DNA from: Rhodococcus sp. UNC23MFCrub1.1
GTDB taxonomy: Bacteria; Actinomycetota; Actinomycetes; Mycobacteriales; Mycobacteriaceae
Length of the DNA stretch: 64,000 bases
NCBI RefSeq assembly: GCF_000686025.1
Contig: NZ_JMLQ01000008.1
Location: forward strand, 168,519-232,518
Reading direction: 5' to 3'
Shown here: positions 62,927 through 64,000 of the stretch, piece by piece
Layout: every line of letters begins with the position of its first letter
Position numbering within the stretch: position 1 is the first letter of the stretch
Notes under the pieces: generated by a model
Told to the model about the DNA's origin: nothing
What the model saw: only the letters and a program-made list of their open reading frames with translations
The model's database searches: none
Program-made: the position numbers and the translations under genes

Positions 62927-64000
62927 GTGGAGAATTCTCGAGAAGCAGGGACGCTGGTCGGCGTCGTGCGTGAGACGAACGAGGGGGAGCGCCGGGTGGC
63001 GCTGGTCCCCAAGGTGGTCGCCGCGCTGACGGGCAAGGGTGTGCGCGTGGTGGTGGAGGCGGGTGCCGGTCTGAGCGCTCTGATCCCCGATCAGCTGTAC
63101 GTCGACGCCGGTGCGAGCATCGGCGATCCGTACAGCGCCGACGTGGTGGTCAAGGTGGCGCCGCCGTCGTCTGCGGAGGTGCGCAAGCTGCGCCGCGGAT
63201 CGACGCTCGTCGGCTTCCTCGCGCCGCGCAACGCGGACACGATCATTCCGGAGTTGACCGCTGCGGGCGTGCAGGCCTTCGCGGTGGAAGCAATCCCGCG
63301 GATTTCTCGCGCGCAGGTGATGGATGCGTTGTCCTCGCAGGCCAACGTCGCCGGCTACAAGGCGGTGCTGCTGGCGGCGTCGGAGTCGACGCGGTTCTTC
63401 CCGATGCTGACCACCGCGGCGGGCACGGTGAAGCCGGCGACGGTGCTGGTGCTCGGTGTGGGTGTGGCGGGGCTGCAGGCGTTGGCGACGGCGAAGCGTC
63501 TCGGTGGCCGCGCCACCGGGTACGACGTGCGTCCCGAGGTCGCCGATCAGGTGCGGTCGGTCGGTGCGCAGTGGCTGGATCTGGGGATCGACGCCGCCGG
63601 TGAGGGCGGGTATGCCCGTGAGCTCACCGAGGACGAGCGTGCCCAGCAGCAGGCGGCGCTGGAGAAGGCGATCTCGACGTTCGACGTCGTCATCACCACC
63701 GCTCTGGTGCCGGGTCGTCCGGCGCCGAAGTTGGTCACCGCGGCGGCTGCCGCGGGGATGCGACCGGGCAGTGTCGTGGTGGACCTCGCGGGGGAGACCG
63801 GTGGCAACTGCGAGCTCACCGAGCCGGGTCGCACGGTGGTGAAGAACGACGTCATCATCGCCTCGCCGCTGAATCTGCCGGCGACGATGCCCGAGCACGC
63901 GAGTGAGCTGTACTCGAAGAACATCTCGGCACTGATCGAACTGATGCTCGACGATGCCGGTGCCCTCGCCCCCGATTTCACCGACGAGGTCCTCGCGAAG
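62927..64000 (+). CDS. pntAA: NAD(P) transhydrogenase alpha subunit, N-terminal part (cut by window edge)
   Basis: About 358 residues are present. VGVVRETNEGERRVALVPK at the start, GAGLSALIPDQLY, VKVAPPSSAEV, VGFLAPRNADTI and the NAD-binding GVGVAGLQALATAKRLG followed by GYDVRPEVADQV identify the dI NAD(H)-binding domain of proton-translocating transhydrogenase (also alanine dehydrogenase-like). It passes hydride between NAD(H) and NADP(H) using the proton gradient. No ATG is available; GTG 62927 or the adjacent TTG 62924 is the likely start. The frame is open to the window end. Confidence 0.9.
   Translation, partial: MENSREAGTLVGVVRETNEGERRVALVPKVVAALTGKGVRVVVEAGAGLSALIPDQLYVDAGASIGDPYSADVVVKVAPPSSAEVRKLRRGSTLVGFLAPRNADTIIPELTAAGVQAFAVEAIPRISRAQVMDALSSQANVAGYKAVLLAASESTRFFPMLTTAAGTVKPATVLVLGVGVAGLQALATAKRLGGRATGYDVRPEVADQVRSVGAQWLDLGIDAAGEGGYARELTEDERAQQQAALEKAISTFDVVITTALVPGRPAPKLVTAAAAAGMRPGSVVVDLAGETGGNCELTEPGRTVVKNDVIIASPLNLPATMPEHASELYSKNISALIELMLDDAGALAPDFTDEVLAK

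Overview
The window is high-GC actinobacterial DNA, most likely the chromosome of a Rhodococcus or a close relative in the Mycobacteriales. The main reason is gene order. From the left edge to about 45 kb the genes follow, with insertions, the Mycobacterium tuberculosis block that runs from ponA2 (Rv3682) down to the DNA polymerase III delta-prime gene (Rv3644c): ponA2, whiB4, two ArsA-like ATPases, a RidA protein, a metallo-beta-lactamase, crp, nth, a thioredoxin-like protein, a NUDIX hydrolase, marP, ephE, a holin-like membrane protein, acs, dppABCD, a HAD phosphatase, ssd and tad pilus genes, a helicase, cspA, topA and holB. These comparisons come from memory of the families and were not computed.

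1-15.9 kb: cell wall, redox, DNA repair and membrane-protease genes. Differences from the M. tuberculosis order include a secreted-protein/serine-protease pair after whiB4 and a diguanylate cyclase paired with a ThiF-like protein after marP. 16-25.3 kb: an MHS-type transporter, acetyl-CoA synthetase with a CRP/GlxR-type site upstream, and a complete oligopeptide ABC importer. 25.3-32.1 kb: a degenerate Fic-like protein, two probable small RNAs (Ms1-like and 6C), a HAD phosphatase and a compact tad pilus operon. 32.2-44.9 kb: a P450, a MrfA-type helicase, cspA, topA, an AbiEi/DUF559-like gene bracketed by two copies of a 63-bp hairpin element, and holB.

At 44.95 kb a tRNA-Thr(CGU) marks a break in synteny. 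Immediately after it lies a fragment of a conjugative TraD/TraG-type coupling ATPase, the trace of an integrated element. From 45.7 to 62.4 kb follows what looks like one catabolic island: histidinol-dehydrogenase-family enzyme, MFS exporter/permease, VOC protein, TetR regulator, aldehyde dehydrogenase, a flavodoxin-cytochrome P450 fusion resembling XplA, its XplB-like reductase, an APC permease, two Gfo/Idh/MocA oxidoreductases, a cyclase-family hydrolase, a LacD/YihT-like aldolase, an IolC-like kinase and a TIM-barrel isomerase/dehydratase. Three copies of one operator-like palindrome (CTWAC-N4-GTTAG) lie in the three promoter regions of this island and suggest control of all its transcription units by the single encoded TetR regulator. 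The natural substrate is unknown. The gene set suggests oxidative attack by the P450, then sugar/cyclitol-type dehydrogenation, phosphorylation and aldol cleavage. The window ends inside a transhydrogenase alpha-subunit gene (pntAA).
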